Assembly (NCBI RefSeq): GCF_003703835.1
Contig: NZ_RDQR01000003.1
Span: forward strand, 101,654-165,653
Reading direction: 5' to 3'
Length of the DNA stretch: 64,000 nucleotides
DNA from: Auritidibacter ignavus
Lineage (GTDB): Bacteria; Actinomycetota; Actinomycetes; Actinomycetales; Micrococcaceae
The position numbers and the translations under genes were made by a program. The first letter of the stretch is position 1, and each line of letters opens with the position of its first letter. Of the stretch, positions 24,269 to 33,575 are shown piece by piece. The notes under the pieces were generated by a model, which was given only the letters and a program-made list of their open reading frames with translations, did no database searches and was not told the DNA's origin.

Positions 24269-25768
24269 TTAGTTGCCGGTGGGCATCACGAAGCTGGCGC
24301 CGTCTTTGATACCGGATGGCCACCGTTGGGTGACGGTCTTGGTGCGGGTATAGAACCGGAACGCATCGGGACCGTGCTGATTGAGATCCCCGAAGCCCGA
24401 GGCTTTCCAGCCGCCGAAGGTGTAATAGGCGATCGGAACCGGGATGGGCACGTTAATACCGACCATGCCCACCTCAATCCCAGCGGCGAATTCCCGAGCA
24501 GCGTCACCGTCGCGAGTAAAGATCGCCACACCGTTGCCCATCTCGTGGCCGTGGATGATCTCCACCGCTGCGTCATAGTCGGCGGCCGGGACAATGGACA
24601 GCACCGGACCGAAGATCTCATCGGCGTGCAGTGAGGACCCGGGAGTGACGTGGTCGAAAATGGTGGCACCGATATAGAAGCCATTGGGATAATCGGCGAC
24701 CTTGGGATGGCGGCCATCCAGGATGAGCTCGGCACCCTCATCCACACCGCGGGCGATGGCTGCTTCAATGCGTTCTTTGGCTTCCGGGGAGACGACCGGA
24801 CCGAAATCGGAGTCCTGAGCCAGCGAGTGTCCCACGGTGAGTCGCTGGGCGCGTTCCAGGACCTTATCGCGAATGATCTGATGTGTCTCAACGCCGACCG
24901 GCACCGCCACGGAGATGGCCATACACCGCTCACCGGCCGAACCAAAAGCCGCCCCAATCAGTGCATCGGCGGCCTGGTCCATATCGGCATCGGGCATAAT
25001 CACCATGTGGTTTTTCGCCCCACCGAAGCACTGGGCGCGCTTGCCCTTCGCGGCAGCGTGGGAATAGATCGAGGCAGCAATCGGGGTGGACCCCACAAAG
25101 CCCACGGCCTTGATGTCTGGGTGGTCCAGGATCTCATCCACGGCGGTTTTATCGCCATTAACGACCTGCAGGATGCCATCGGGCAGCCCAGCCTCGGTGA
25201 ACAGCTCCGCCAGCCGCAGGGGCACCGAAGGGTCTCGTTCGGAGGGCTTGAGGATGAAGGCATTACCGGAGGCAATCGCGCCGGCGGCCTTCCACAACGG
25301 GATCATGGCCGGGAAGTTGAACGGGGTAATGCCGGCGACCACGCCCAACGGCTGGCGCATGGAGTAGACATCGATGCCGGTGCCGACTCCGGTCGAGTAC
25401 TCGCCTTTCAGCAGATGCGGGGCTGCAGTGGCGAATTCCATCACGTCCAGCCCACGTTGCAAATCTCCCTTGGCATCGTCAAAAATCTTGCCATGTTCCA
25501 GCGAGAGCAATTCAGCCAGCTCGTCTTCGTGCTGGTATGCGACATCCACGAATCGCGAAATGATCCGAGCTCGTTTCTGGGCGTTGGTGGCTGCCCACGC
25601 GGGCTGGGCTCGTTTGGCCTGGGCGATTGCCTCCCGAACCTCGTCGACACTGGCCAGCGGGACCTGAGCTTGAACTTCTCCCGTGGAGGGGTTGTAGACG
25701 TCACTGAAGGCACCGGATGACCCCGGTACCCGTGCACCATTGAGGTAGTGACTAAGTTGCTGAACCAT
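24269..25768 (-). CDS. mmsA: Methylmalonate-semialdehyde dehydrogenase (CoA-acylating)
   Basis: A 499-residue aldehyde dehydrogenase. GITPFNFPAMIPLWK, the glycine-rich GFVGSTPIA, GGAKNHMVIMPDADM and the nucleophilic cysteine in GSAGERCMAISV mark MmsA. It converts methylmalonate semialdehyde plus CoA to propionyl-CoA, CO2 and NADH. ATG 25768 has GAAAGAGG upstream; the longer frame to 25813 does not. It heads the operon mmsA-hydrolase-mmsB-echA, and the palindrome 55 bases upstream is its likely control site. Confidence 0.93.
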   Translation of the reverse strand: MVQQLSHYLNGARVPGSSGAFSDVYNPSTGEVQAQVPLASVDEVREAIAQAKRAQPAWAATNAQKRARIISRFVDVAYQHEDELAELLSLEHGKIFDDAKGDLQRGLDVMEFATAAPHLLKGEYSTGVGTGIDVYSMRQPLGVVAGITPFNFPAMIPLWKAAGAIASGNAFILKPSERDPSVPLRLAELFTEAGLPDGILQVVNGDKTAVDEILDHPDIKAVGFVGSTPIAASIYSHAAAKGKRAQCFGGAKNHMVIMPDADMDQAADALIGAAFGSAGERCMAISVAVPVGVETHQIIRDKVLERAQRLTVGHSLAQDSDFGPVVSPEAKERIEAAIARGVDEGAELILDGRHPKVADYPNGFYIGATIFDHVTPGSSLHADEIFGPVLSIVPAADYDAAVEIIHGHEMGNGVAIFTRDGDAAREFAAGIEVGMVGINVPIPVPIAYYTFGGWKASGFGDLNQHGPDAFRFYTRTKTVTQRWPSGIKDGASFVMPTGN

Positions 25769-25822
25769 GATCGAGACCTCTTTCTCCCGTCGTGCTACCG
25801 ATTCATGCCACACACCTGCAAA

Positions 25823-25838
25823 CTGTACGAGCGTACAG
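25823..25838. promoter_or_regulatory. Palindromic operator candidate (CTGTAC type), copy 2
   Basis: CTGTACGAGCGTACAG is a palindrome with perfect 7-base arms and a 2-base centre. On the minus strand it covers the last part of a promoter spacer and part of a TACAGT -10 that sits 17 bases after a TGAACC -35 candidate, so a bound protein would block mmsA transcription. Confidence 0.6.
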
Positions 25839-25902
25839 GACAGGGTTCATCTCTGAATCTAGCACGAGTTGTGCCCCGGATCACACTACCACGGGCTGGA
25901 GG

Positions 25903-27258
25903 TTAAGAGTCACTGCTGACGGCCCTGGCCACCACAACGGCAATGGCGGTGGTGGCCGGGATGGCCAAGACCAGTCCGATCGATCCCACCAAGATCCGGA
26001 CGACTTCTTCGGCCAGTTCGGAGGAGACCAGGATGGTGCCCAGTCCGGTTTCGTACATGGAGATCACCATCATGACCGGTAACGCTGATCCGGCATAGGC
26101 AAAGGCGATGGTATAGACCGTAGAGGCAATGTGGTCCCGGCCGATGCGCATGCCGGCGCTAAAGAGCTCCCTGGCGCTGGCCTGCGGGTTGGCGGCTTGC
26201 AGTTCCCAGACTGCTGAGGATTGGGTGATGGTCACGTCGTTGAGCACTCCCAGCCCGGCGATAAGTAGTCCGCAGAGCACAATGCCGGAGAGCCGAATAT
26301 CGGGCACGACCGAGGAGAGCACGAAGGATTCTTCTTCACCCATCCCGGTCAGATAGGCGGCATCGGTGCTCCAAATGGCCAATCCTGCGGTCAAGCCCAG
26401 GCCTAAGAGGGTGCCGAGCAAGGCGGTGGTGGTCCGTAGAGAGAAACCGTGGGCGAAGTAGAGCACAGCGACCATGATCAAACAGCACCCGACGAGTCCA
26501 ATCCACAGTGGTGGGCCGCCTTCGAGCAGTGCCGGGATCATGAAAAAGAAGATCACCGCGAAGGAGGCGACGAGTCCGATGATCGCGCGCACCCCGCGCC
26601 ACCGGGCCACCAGCACGACCACCAGCGCGTAGAGGCCGGCCAGTAGCACGATCGGTACGGTGCGCTCGAAGTCGACGAAATCGGCCACCGAGGTGTCAAA
26701 TCCCGACGAGGCGTTGGGGCGCAGGATTTTCAGTCGGTCTCCCACCTCAATGCTGGCCGAAGCCGAGACCTGGGGCGGGATCTCCACTTCGACTCGTTCA
26801 CTGCCACCTCCATCGGGATTGACCCAAGCGGTGTGGCAGTCTGGGCTAGCCCCGGTCTCGGAATCGGGCAGGGTCATGGGAGCCCCGGTGGTTGATTCCA
26901 TCACCTGGTTTTGGTCTTGACAGCTTCGTTCCGCCGTTTCGATGACGGTGGCCGGTGTGATGGTGAAGTTCTCGGTCGTGCCGTAGGGGTCGTCGAGGGT
27001 CAGTTCCCGGTAGCTGCCGGAGGGCCACAACAGCACCATGCCGATGATCAGCACCAAGGTCAACGGGGCCAGGATTCCGGTCAGCCACCCGATGACACGG
27101 CGCTTTTTGCGACTGGAGGTGCCAGCCACCAGTCCATCGGCGCTGGGCCCGGCCGGTAGGCCGTGGCCGTGCCCGGCGTGCGGGGTCCCAGTCTCCGTCT
27201 CGTTGCGGGGGTGCCCAGCAGTGGTTGCTCGATGTGAACGGCGACGGTGATCAGCCAT
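25903..27258 (-). CDS. YibE/F-family membrane protein
   Basis: A 451-residue protein. A polar, histidine-rich N-terminal tail (HAGHGHG) precedes a first membrane span near residue 60, then an extracytoplasmic domain of about 120 residues with two cysteines, and seven or so membrane spans in the second half (for example GVLNDVTITQSSAVWEL between spans, a YibE/F signature). The family function is unknown. ATG 27258 lies 8 bases inside the upstream GNAT gene; the frame extends to 27309 without support. It ends the glyS-GNAT-yibE/F operon. Confidence 0.82.
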   Translation of the reverse strand: MADHRRRSHRATTAGHPRNETETGTPHAGHGHGLPAGPSADGLVAGTSSRKKRRVIGWLTGILAPLTLVLIIGMVLLWPSGSYRELTLDDPYGTTENFTITPATVIETAERSCQDQNQVMESTTGAPMTLPDSETGASPDCHTAWVNPDGGGSERVEVEIPPQVSASASIEVGDRLKILRPNASSGFDTSVADFVDFERTVPIVLLAGLYALVVVLVARWRGVRAIIGLVASFAVIFFFMIPALLEGGPPLWIGLVGCCLIMVAVLYFAHGFSLRTTTALLGTLLGLGLTAGLAIWSTDAAYLTGMGEEESFVLSSVVPDIRLSGIVLCGLLIAGLGVLNDVTITQSSAVWELQAANPQASARELFSAGMRIGRDHIASTVYTIAFAYAGSALPVMMVISMYETGLGTILVSSELAEEVVRILVGSIGLVLAIPATTAIAVVVARAVSSDS

Positions 27259-28192
27259 CCGTGGCCCACAGGTGATGAGTTGCTTCCACGGTGGCATAGC
27301 CGGAGTCAATCAACTCGTCGATGACCGGGTTGAGCGCGGTGAGTGACTCATCGGTTTCGAGCTGAATCGGGTATGTTCCGGTGAGCATGGCGAGTAAGTT
27401 TCTCACGGCGGTGTGCGGGTCGGGAGCCTCCGGGTTCCATCCCATGAGCACCTCGGCCGGTTGCCGTTCATCGTGCTCGGCTCCGTCCGGTCTTTCCACC
27501 AGGTAAGAGATCGCGAATGCCTGAATGGTACCCGAGTGCGCTTTGGGGCGGTCTCGGACTACCACAGCGCCGGTCGCTGCAGTTTCAGGTGCCAGGAAAA
27601 GCTGTTGAGCCTTGGTCAGGCTGATTTCGCTGGGATCCCAGCTAGCATGCACGGCATTGTAGAAGGTCGCGACCGTTTGAGAGAGCTCAACGGAACCGGT
27701 GCCGAGTTCTTCTAACACTGGGGCACCGTCCTCACCATTCTCGCTGAAGGTGGGAGTTTGTAGTCCACCGGGTCCAATCAGCACCCTGCGAGCGGTGTTG
27801 ATGCGGGAGAACCCGTGCCGGGTTAAAAAGGATTCGGTGGCGGTATCACCGGCCACCGACCGGGCCTTGAGCTCGCTACCTGCCGGGATGTTCTCACCCA
27901 ACCGTTCCAAGAGCAGGCCGGCAAATCCTTGACGACGCTCGAGCGGAGCAGTTTCGAGGTATACCCAGTGCCGTTGGGGGTGGATGGGTTGCTCTCGCAC
28001 ACCACCGGCAGCGATGGCAATACCGTCGCGTTCAGCGACCAAAGTGATGCCGAAGGGCTCGGTGGTGGCCCTGGCAAGAATGAGTCGGTCGGCAGCTTGC
28101 TGGGGCGAGGCGACGTCGGCGAAAACTTCGAGAAGCTTCAGGTCGTCGCCTTCTGCCCAAGGCCGGATGTGAATATCGTCGCCTGGTGTCAT
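27251..28192 (-). CDS. GNAT-family N-acetyltransferase
   Basis: A 313-residue protein with one recognisable GNAT core: HWVYLETAPLERRQGFAGLLLERLGE is the acetyl-CoA binding strand-helix with the R/Q-x-x-G-x-G/A pattern, and FLTRHGFSR is the usual end of the fold. The C-terminal half is a second, divergent domain. The substrate is unknown. Its start codon directly abuts the glyS stop and its end overlaps the YibE/F gene, so all three are co-transcribed. Confidence 0.75.
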   Translation of the reverse strand: MTPGDDIHIRPWAEGDDLKLLEVFADVASPQQAADRLILARATTEPFGITLVAERDGIAIAAGGVREQPIHPQRHWVYLETAPLERRQGFAGLLLERLGENIPAGSELKARSVAGDTATESFLTRHGFSRINTARRVLIGPGGLQTPTFSENGEDGAPVLEELGTGSVELSQTVATFYNAVHASWDPSEISLTKAQQLFLAPETAATGAVVVRDRPKAHSGTIQAFAISYLVERPDGAEHDERQPAEVLMGWNPEAPDPHTAVRNLLAMLTGTYPIQLETDESLTALNPVIDELIDSGYATVEATHHLWATDG

Positions 28193-29575
28193 TTAGATAC
28201 CCAAATTGGTGCTGAGGTAGTTCTCCACCTGGTCAAGGCTCACACGTTCTTGGTTCATCGAGTCACGTTCACGGATCGTCACGGCCTGGTCTTCGAGCGT
28301 GTCAAAGTCGACGGTGATGCAGTACGGGGTACCAACTTCGTCCTGACGACGGTAGCGACGCCCGATCGCCCCGGACTCGTCGTAATCGACATTCCAGCGT
28401 TTCCGCAGGGTGTCGGCCAGCTGGCTAGCCGGGACCTGTAGCTCGGATTTCTTCGACAGCGGGAGCACGGCGGCTTTAATCGGTGCCAATCGGGGGTCCA
28501 GGCCCAGTACGGTGCGCACATCAACCCCACCCTTCGTGTTGGGGGCTTCGTCTTCGCGGTAGGAATCCACTAAGAAGGCCATCAGCGAGCGTGTGAGACC
28601 GAAGGAGGGTTCAATCACATAGGGTGTGTACCGCTCGTTGGTGCCCTGGTCGAAGTACTGCATCTTGGTACCGGAATACTCGGTGTGTTGCGACAGGTCA
28701 TAGTTGGTCCGGTTCGCAATACCCATCAGTTCGCCCCACTCAGAACCCTGGAAACCGAAACGATACTCCAAGTCGATGGTGCCGTCCGAGTAGTGTGCCC
28801 GGTCTTCGGCAGGAACATCGAACTTACGCAGGTTGTCGGAGTTGACGCCGAGATCAACGAACCAGTTGAAGCAGTCATCAACCCACCGGTCAAAGTGTTC
28901 GCCAGCCTCGTCGGGATGGACGAAATATTCAATTTCCATCTGTTCGAATTCGCGGGTGCGGAAGATGAAGTTACCCGGAGTGATCTCGTTACGGAAGGCT
29001 TTACCAATCTGGCCGATACCAAACGGTGGTTTCTTCCGGGAGGCATTGAGCACGTTCAGGAAATTCACGAAGATGCCCTGGGCAGTCTCCGGGCGCATGT
29101 AGTGCAGGCCTTCCTCATTATCAACCGGCCCCAGATAGGTTTTGACCAGTCCGGAGAACAACTGAGGTTCGGTCCACTGGCCACGAGTCCCACAGTCGGG
29201 GCAGACGATTTCTGCCATGGATTCTGCAACACGGTTATGCTTGGCTTCGAAAGCTTCCTCGAGGTGGTCTTGGCGTTGCCGGCGGTGACAGCTCGTGCAT
29301 TCCACCAGCGGGTCCGTGAAGGTCTCGACGTGGCCGGAGGCCTCCCAGACCTGACGGGGCAAAATAATGGACGAGTCCAGTCCGACCATATCGCCACGCC
29401 CACGAACAAAGGTCTGCCACCACTGATTCTTAATGTTCTCTTTCAGCTCGACGCCCAGTGGTCCATAGTCCCAGGCTGAACGCGAGCCACCGTAAATTTC
29501 ACCGGCTTGGAACACGAATCCACGCCGTTTGGCGAGATTAATAACCTGGTCCAGAGGAGATGACGGGGCAGCCAT
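28193..29575 (-). CDS. glyS: Glycyl-tRNA synthetase, single-chain bacterial/eukaryotic type
   Basis: A 460-residue class II aminoacyl-tRNA synthetase (dimeric, GlyRS of the one-subunit type). Visible features are the N-terminal [25 protein letters not shown], a zinc-binding set CTSCHRR with CPDCGTRG, motif 2 [34 protein letters not shown], motif 3 [14 protein letters not shown], and the C-terminal anticodon-binding domain ([13 protein letters not shown]). It charges tRNA-Gly. The 196-base leader shows no T-box sequence. Confidence 0.95.
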   Translation of the reverse strand: MAAPSSPLDQVINLAKRRGFVFQAGEIYGGSRSAWDYGPLGVELKENIKNQWWQTFVRGRGDMVGLDSSIILPRQVWEASGHVETFTDPLVECTSCHRRQRQDHLEEAFEAKHNRVAESMAEIVCPDCGTRGQWTEPQLFSGLVKTYLGPVDNEEGLHYMRPETAQGIFVNFLNVLNASRKKPPFGIGQIGKAFRNEITPGNFIFRTREFEQMEIEYFVHPDEAGEHFDRWVDDCFNWFVDLGVNSDNLRKFDVPAEDRAHYSDGTIDLEYRFGFQGSEWGELMGIANRTNYDLSQHTEYSGTKMQYFDQGTNERYTPYVIEPSFGLTRSLMAFLVDSYREDEAPNTKGGVDVRTVLGLDPRLAPIKAAVLPLSKKSELQVPASQLADTLRKRWNVDYDESGAIGRRYRRQDEVGTPYCITVDFDTLEDQAVTIRERDSMNQERVSLDQVENYLSTNLGI

Positions 29576-29771
29576 GAAGCTTCACTTTCTGCGCGGGCTC
29601 GCGCGGGACAAAGGTGGTATGAGTGTCTTGATATCGTGGAGGCTCACTCTGTTCGATGGTGCGTAAGCGAGCCTAACGGTGACTAGTCTACGGGCAGTTT
29701 GAGTCACGGGCACGGATGCGACACCCAGATCAGGCACTGACAACATCGTTGGCGGGTGTGAGAATGGCATC

Positions 29772-30032
29772 ATGGGTATTTCTGCTTCTGAGCCACCTGA
29801 CGTCACAGCACTATTGATCAACGATGACATGATCCGTTTAGGCCAGGCCCTCAAATTGGGAAACCTCGTCGAAGACGGAGTGGAGGCCCGTGAGATTATC
29901 CAGGATGGCCTTATTGTGGTCAACGGTGAGGTCGAAACTCGCCGTGGTCGACAATTGCACCCCGGGGACGTAATTGCTATCCCGAGCGCAGGCATTGCTG
30001 TCACTATCGAACGAGAATCACCCGGGGTCTAG
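29772..30032 (+). CDS. S4-domain RNA-binding protein (YbcJ/YaaA-like)
   Basis: An 86-residue protein that is essentially one S4 RNA-binding domain: IRLGQALKLGNLVEDG, then EIIQDGLIVVNGEVETRRGRQLHPGDVIAI, the alpha-L motif. It probably binds structured RNA such as rRNA. GAGAAT ends 6 bases before the ATG and there is no Shine-Dalgarno, so it is likely leaderless. It diverges from glyS. Confidence 0.85.
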   Translation: MGISASEPPDVTALLINDDMIRLGQALKLGNLVEDGVEAREIIQDGLIVVNGEVETRRGRQLHPGDVIAIPSAGIAVTIERESPGV

Positions 30033-30088
30033 TCTGTTCCTATGTTTTTCGTTCTTTAACCCGGTTAAGACTCAGCCTCCACAACGAT

Positions 30089-30125
30089 TCAGGGTGGTGA
30101 CGAAATGATTCCGTCACCACCCTGA
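30089..30125. terminator. Perfect hairpin between converging genes
   Basis: TCAGGGTGGTGACG and its exact complement form a 14-bp stem with a 9-base loop, between the S4-domain gene (+) and the 5'-nucleotidase gene (-). It probably ends both transcripts. Confidence 0.75.
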
Positions 30126-30162
30126 TCGTCAGTGTGAACTATCCCCTCAGGGGATAGGGCCC

Positions 30163-32709
30163 TTACTCGTGAGCGTTAGCGCGGCGGCGAACCAACAGCG
30201 CGCCAACACCCAGAGCCGCTACACCCAGCAGTGCCAGACCACCAATGGTGGCACCAGTGGAAGCCAAGGAGCCCTGTTCAGAACCTTCGGCACCGCCCTG
30301 GCCCTTGTCGCCAGCCTCGCCATCTTCGCTAGCCTCGCCACCTTCGCTAGGCTTGCCCGACTCATCTTCATCACCAGGTTGCTGACCAGGCTGCTCGCTG
30401 GTCTCGTCATCACCAGGCTGACCAGGCTGCTCGCTGGTCTCGTCATCACCAGGCTGACCAGGCTGCTCGCTGGTCTCCTCGTCACCAGGCTCGGTCGTCT
30501 CACCATCACCAGGCTGTCCGCCCTCGTCGTCCCGCTCACCAGTCAACTCAATGGCGCGGGTAATGATGGTACCGGTGGTCTCATCCACCAGCTTGACCTG
30601 AACGTTACCGGCAGCCAAATCGAACTGCGACAGGTCGAACTTGACGTTACCTGCTTTGTCTTGCACCTCGACGGTGCCCAGTTCAACCTCGGTGCCATCT
30701 TCGGTCACGATGCTGGCCGCGAAGTTCTCCGGAATCGGAGCGTTGTAGGACGGAACACCCAGGGACTGCAGGCCGAAAGTCAGCTCGCCGTTGATGTCGT
30801 AGCTATCAGACACATCAGAGATATTGATGGCCTGCTGATCGAAACGCGGAGCAATCTTGCCATCCAGCTCGTCACGCAGGTAGTTGACGAAGATGTCGGA
30901 GTCAATCAGCGCGGTCTGCTGCTGGTTCAGGCTGTTACCAAAAGCACGGAAGTTGTCACCACCAGCGGCCAAGAAGGACGGCAGAGCCACCTTGAAGGTC
31001 TCGTCACCAGTGACCAGCTTGTCGTTAACCCAGATCTGGTCGATGTTGTTACCCAGAGTCTCGTGACCAGCACGGTTGTTAGCGTTGGTCGACACTTCAC
31101 CGGTAAAGGTGTAACGAACGTTAGAGCTCAGAGCCAGTTGCAGGTAGGGGCGAGAAGGAATCTCACCATCAGCGGTGGTCTGCCACTGCTGTTCCAGCGC
31201 TTCACGGAGCTGCTCGCCGGTGATCTCTACGACGTAGATGTCGTTAGCAAACGGGTTCACGGATACAGCATCAGCAACGGTGACTTCACCAGGTTGCAGG
31301 TCTTTGTTCAGACGCAGGCCACTGGGGAATTCGTCACGGAGGGAGCCGGCGGCCAGCACACCGATGTCAGCACTCAGACCAGCCGGGTTGTTATTGCCGG
31401 CCCACAACCACGCATCGGCCACCAGGTGACCCATGGTGGATTCGCGATCACGCTGGTCGAATCCACCCTTATCGGTGGCCTCAGGATTGTAACCGGTGGT
31501 GATGTAGTCTTCGAGCTCACCGATCACCACAGAGCCTTCTTCTTCAGCCACAGCAGCGGCGTCATCAACAATCTGCTTAACCTCGGTCAGCACCGGGCTG
31601 GCAGCGATCTCGTCCTCACTCGGAGCATCGCCGGCAGGCAAGTTCTTGTGCTCGACGTCAATGATCTCGCCCTCAGCATCGAGGCTGAAGTCAACACGAG
31701 CCAGGTTGCTGCCGTATTCACCGGTCTGCATAACCGGGCGGGTCTTGCCCTCCTCGCCTGGAACTGGAGCATCCACGTTGTACAACTCGTGAGTGTGACC
31801 GGTAAAGATCACGTCAGCTTCAGGGTGGGTGTTGTTGACGATGCGGTCGTTGTCAATATTGTCGGTGTTGACACCCTCGTGGTACGAAGCCACGATGATG
31901 TCTGCCTCGCCGTTCGACGCATCCCCATCGGACAGCTGCTCAATGTAGGTGTTGACCGATTCCACCGGGTCTTTGAACTCGACGGACTCAATGCCGGCCG
32001 GGTTCACCAGGGTAACAGTCTCCTGGGTCACACCGCCCACGACGGCCACGGAGTGACCGGACTCGGTTTCGTAGATCTTATAAGGATCGGTCAGCGGCTC
32101 GCCGGTTTCCTTCACGATCACATTAGCCGCCAGATGATCGAAATCCGAGCGCGGGAAGACACGGTCTACTAAGTCGCTAACGCCCTTATCAAACTCGTGG
32201 TTACCCAACGCACTAGCATCCAGACCTAGAGCATTCAGGTAATCCAGAGTCGGGTTGTCATCCTGCACAGAGGAAACATACAGCGAAGCACCAATATCGT
32301 CACCAGACGACAAGAACAAAGTGTTACCAGGGTTCACAGCCTGCTGATCAGTGATCAGCTTGGCAAACGGCATGGCGATATCTTCACTCATGCGACCATG
32401 AAAGTCATTGATGTTCAGCAAGCTGACGGTGGTTTCTCCGTCTGGGTTCTCGGCGGTTTCCTCATCCGGATTAGGGGATTCGGAGCCCGCGGTCTCAGAA
32501 CCTTCCGTCTCGGTATCTTCAGTCTCAGGTCCGTTGTCAGCGGGCTGAGTCTCCGCAGGAGCTTCCGACGGCTGAGTAGCCGGTGCCGAAGGTGCGAGAT
32601 TTTCTTCAGGGGCAGGGGACTCGGAAGTCGCTGCCAAAGCCGGGGTCGGAGCAAGCAACCCCACAAGAGTGATCAGCCCGATAGCAAGCGGGCGACGATT
32701 CGACGACAT
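30163..32709 (-). CDS. Secreted 5'-nucleotidase/metallophosphatase with cell-wall sorting signal
   Basis: An 848-residue exported enzyme. A signal peptide (MSSNRRPLAIGLITLVGLLA, cleavage near residue 27) is followed by an acidic serine/threonine-rich spacer, a metallophosphatase domain (NINDFHGRM, LSSGDDIGAS, GNHEFDKG, FTGHTHELYN), and the 5'-nucleotidase C-terminal domain (DRESTMGHLVADAWLW, ANNRAGHETLG). The end has a repeat-rich linker, then LASTG, a hydrophobic span and RRRANAHE, a sortase-type signal with alanine in place of proline. It would release nucleosides and phosphate outside the cell. CGAGGAGA precedes the ATG. Confidence 0.9.
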   Translation of the reverse strand: MSSNRRPLAIGLITLVGLLAPTPALAATSESPAPEENLAPSAPATQPSEAPAETQPADNGPETEDTETEGSETAGSESPNPDEETAENPDGETTVSLLNINDFHGRMSEDIAMPFAKLITDQQAVNPGNTLFLSSGDDIGASLYVSSVQDDNPTLDYLNALGLDASALGNHEFDKGVSDLVDRVFPRSDFDHLAANVIVKETGEPLTDPYKIYETESGHSVAVVGGVTQETVTLVNPAGIESVEFKDPVESVNTYIEQLSDGDASNGEADIIVASYHEGVNTDNIDNDRIVNNTHPEADVIFTGHTHELYNVDAPVPGEEGKTRPVMQTGEYGSNLARVDFSLDAEGEIIDVEHKNLPAGDAPSEDEIAASPVLTEVKQIVDDAAAVAEEEGSVVIGELEDYITTGYNPEATDKGGFDQRDRESTMGHLVADAWLWAGNNNPAGLSADIGVLAAGSLRDEFPSGLRLNKDLQPGEVTVADAVSVNPFANDIYVVEITGEQLREALEQQWQTTADGEIPSRPYLQLALSSNVRYTFTGEVSTNANNRAGHETLGNNIDQIWVNDKLVTGDETFKVALPSFLAAGGDNFRAFGNSLNQQQTALIDSDIFVNYLRDELDGKIAPRFDQQAINISDVSDSYDINGELTFGLQSLGVPSYNAPIPENFAASIVTEDGTEVELGTVEVQDKAGNVKFDLSQFDLAAGNVQVKLVDETTGTIITRAIELTGERDDEGGQPGDGETTEPGDEETSEQPGQPGDDETSEQPGQPGDDETSEQPGQQPGDEDESGKPSEGGEASEDGEAGDKGQGGAEGSEQGSLASTGATIGGLALLGVAALGVGALLVRRRANAHE
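30381..30488 (-). repeat. Three tandem 36-bp repeats inside the 5'-nucleotidase gene
   Basis: The block beginning CTGCTCGCTGGTCTC recurs at 30391, 30427 and 30463, a period of exactly 36 bases. On the minus strand each unit encodes EQPGQPGDDETS. The repeat spaces the enzyme from its wall anchor and is likely to vary in copy number between strains. Confidence 0.85.
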
Positions 32710-32786
32710 GCGTGTTCTCCTCGGTGATAGTGATCTTGGAACAAGGCTTGGTCAGCCTCAGTAAGAACACGATCACTGTAGGGGCC

Positions 32787-32800
32787 ACAGATTACAGATT
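32787..32800. repeat. Tandem ACAGATT direct repeat upstream of the 5'-nucleotidase gene
   Basis: ACAGATT occurs twice without a gap, about 80 bases before the start codon of the nucleotidase gene. Short tandem repeats of this kind can be response-regulator sites; no regulator is identified. Confidence 0.35.
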
Positions 32801-32845
32801 GGTAACAACCCATGTCTCCTGATGCACCCCGAAATTCACCTACGG

Positions 32846-33529
32846 TTAACGCCGGTTCGCGACGTGGCGAACGAGGAATGCGGTGAGATCGGAGATTTCC
32901 TGCGGGTGTACCCCATGGCCCACACCTTGGTACGTGTCCTGTGTGAGGTCGACATGCTGGTCAAGCCACATGCCGGCATCTTCGGCCATTTCAGGCGGGA
33001 TAATGGGGTCTTGTAGGTCGCGACCCCAGAAGACCGGCACCTGTTTGGTTGCCAGTTCTTCGTCGTGACTCAACAGCTCTGCCAGGAGTGGCTCGTTACT
33101 CGCGTCAAGAACAAAGCCCGACAGACCAACCACCGCAGCATATTGGTCGGGGCGCATCCGTAACATGGAGGTGGCCATGGCCATACCCTGGGAGAACCCC
33201 AAAATGGAGACGGTGCGGAAACCATCAGCGACGCTCTGGATCCAGGAGTCCAACTGCTCAAGGCTGTTGCGAACGCTTTCCGGAGGTGAGCTCAAGTCTT
33301 CGGTGATCGGGAACCAGGCGTATCCATTCATCCCGTTGGTCAGCCAGATGGGGGCACGCACCGCGGCTACGGTAAAAGTGTCGGGCAACTCGGCCGTGAG
33401 CGGAAGGAGATCGGTTTCATCGGCGCCGTAACCGTGAAGCACCACGAGCAGATCACTATCGCTCCGGGAGGAAAGGTCCTGGTGGCTGAAACGTACTACC
33501 AGCTGGTTCGACTCAGTGTTGTAGCTCAT
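32846..33529 (-). CDS. Alpha/beta hydrolase, phospholipase/carboxylesterase family
   Basis: A 227-residue serine hydrolase. LLVVLHGYGADETDLLPL begins the fold, the nucleophile is in LGFSQGMAMA, the aspartate is in VFWGRDLQDPIIP and the histidine in GVGHGVHPQEI. Members hydrolyse short acyl esters; the true substrate is unknown. It lies downstream of metX on the same strand but separated by 46 bases. Confidence 0.85.
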   Translation of the reverse strand: MSYNTESNQLVVRFSHQDLSSRSDSDLLVVLHGYGADETDLLPLTAELPDTFTVAAVRAPIWLTNGMNGYAWFPITEDLSSPPESVRNSLEQLDSWIQSVADGFRTVSILGFSQGMAMATSMLRMRPDQYAAVVGLSGFVLDASNEPLLAELLSHDEELATKQVPVFWGRDLQDPIIPPEMAEDAGMWLDQHVDLTQDTYQGVGHGVHPQEISDLTAFLVRHVANRR

Positions 33530-33575
33530 AGTCGATGATCTTAGCGAACCAGTCTACCAGTGCAGAAGCTTCGCT

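Noticed and set aside
29576..29771. T-box riboswitch before glyS
   Set aside because: The minus-strand leader lacks the conserved TGGNACCGCG T-box sequence and a clear terminator/antiterminator pair.
30381..30488. Regular 36-bp repeats as a CRISPR array
   Set aside because: The units are adjacent with no spacers, sit in frame inside a coding gene and encode a 12-residue linker; no cas genes are present.
30169..32172. A 667-codon plus-strand open frame
   Set aside because: It is the antisense shadow of the 5'-nucleotidase gene, whose protein has a signal peptide, catalytic motifs and a sorting signal; the shadow protein resembles nothing.
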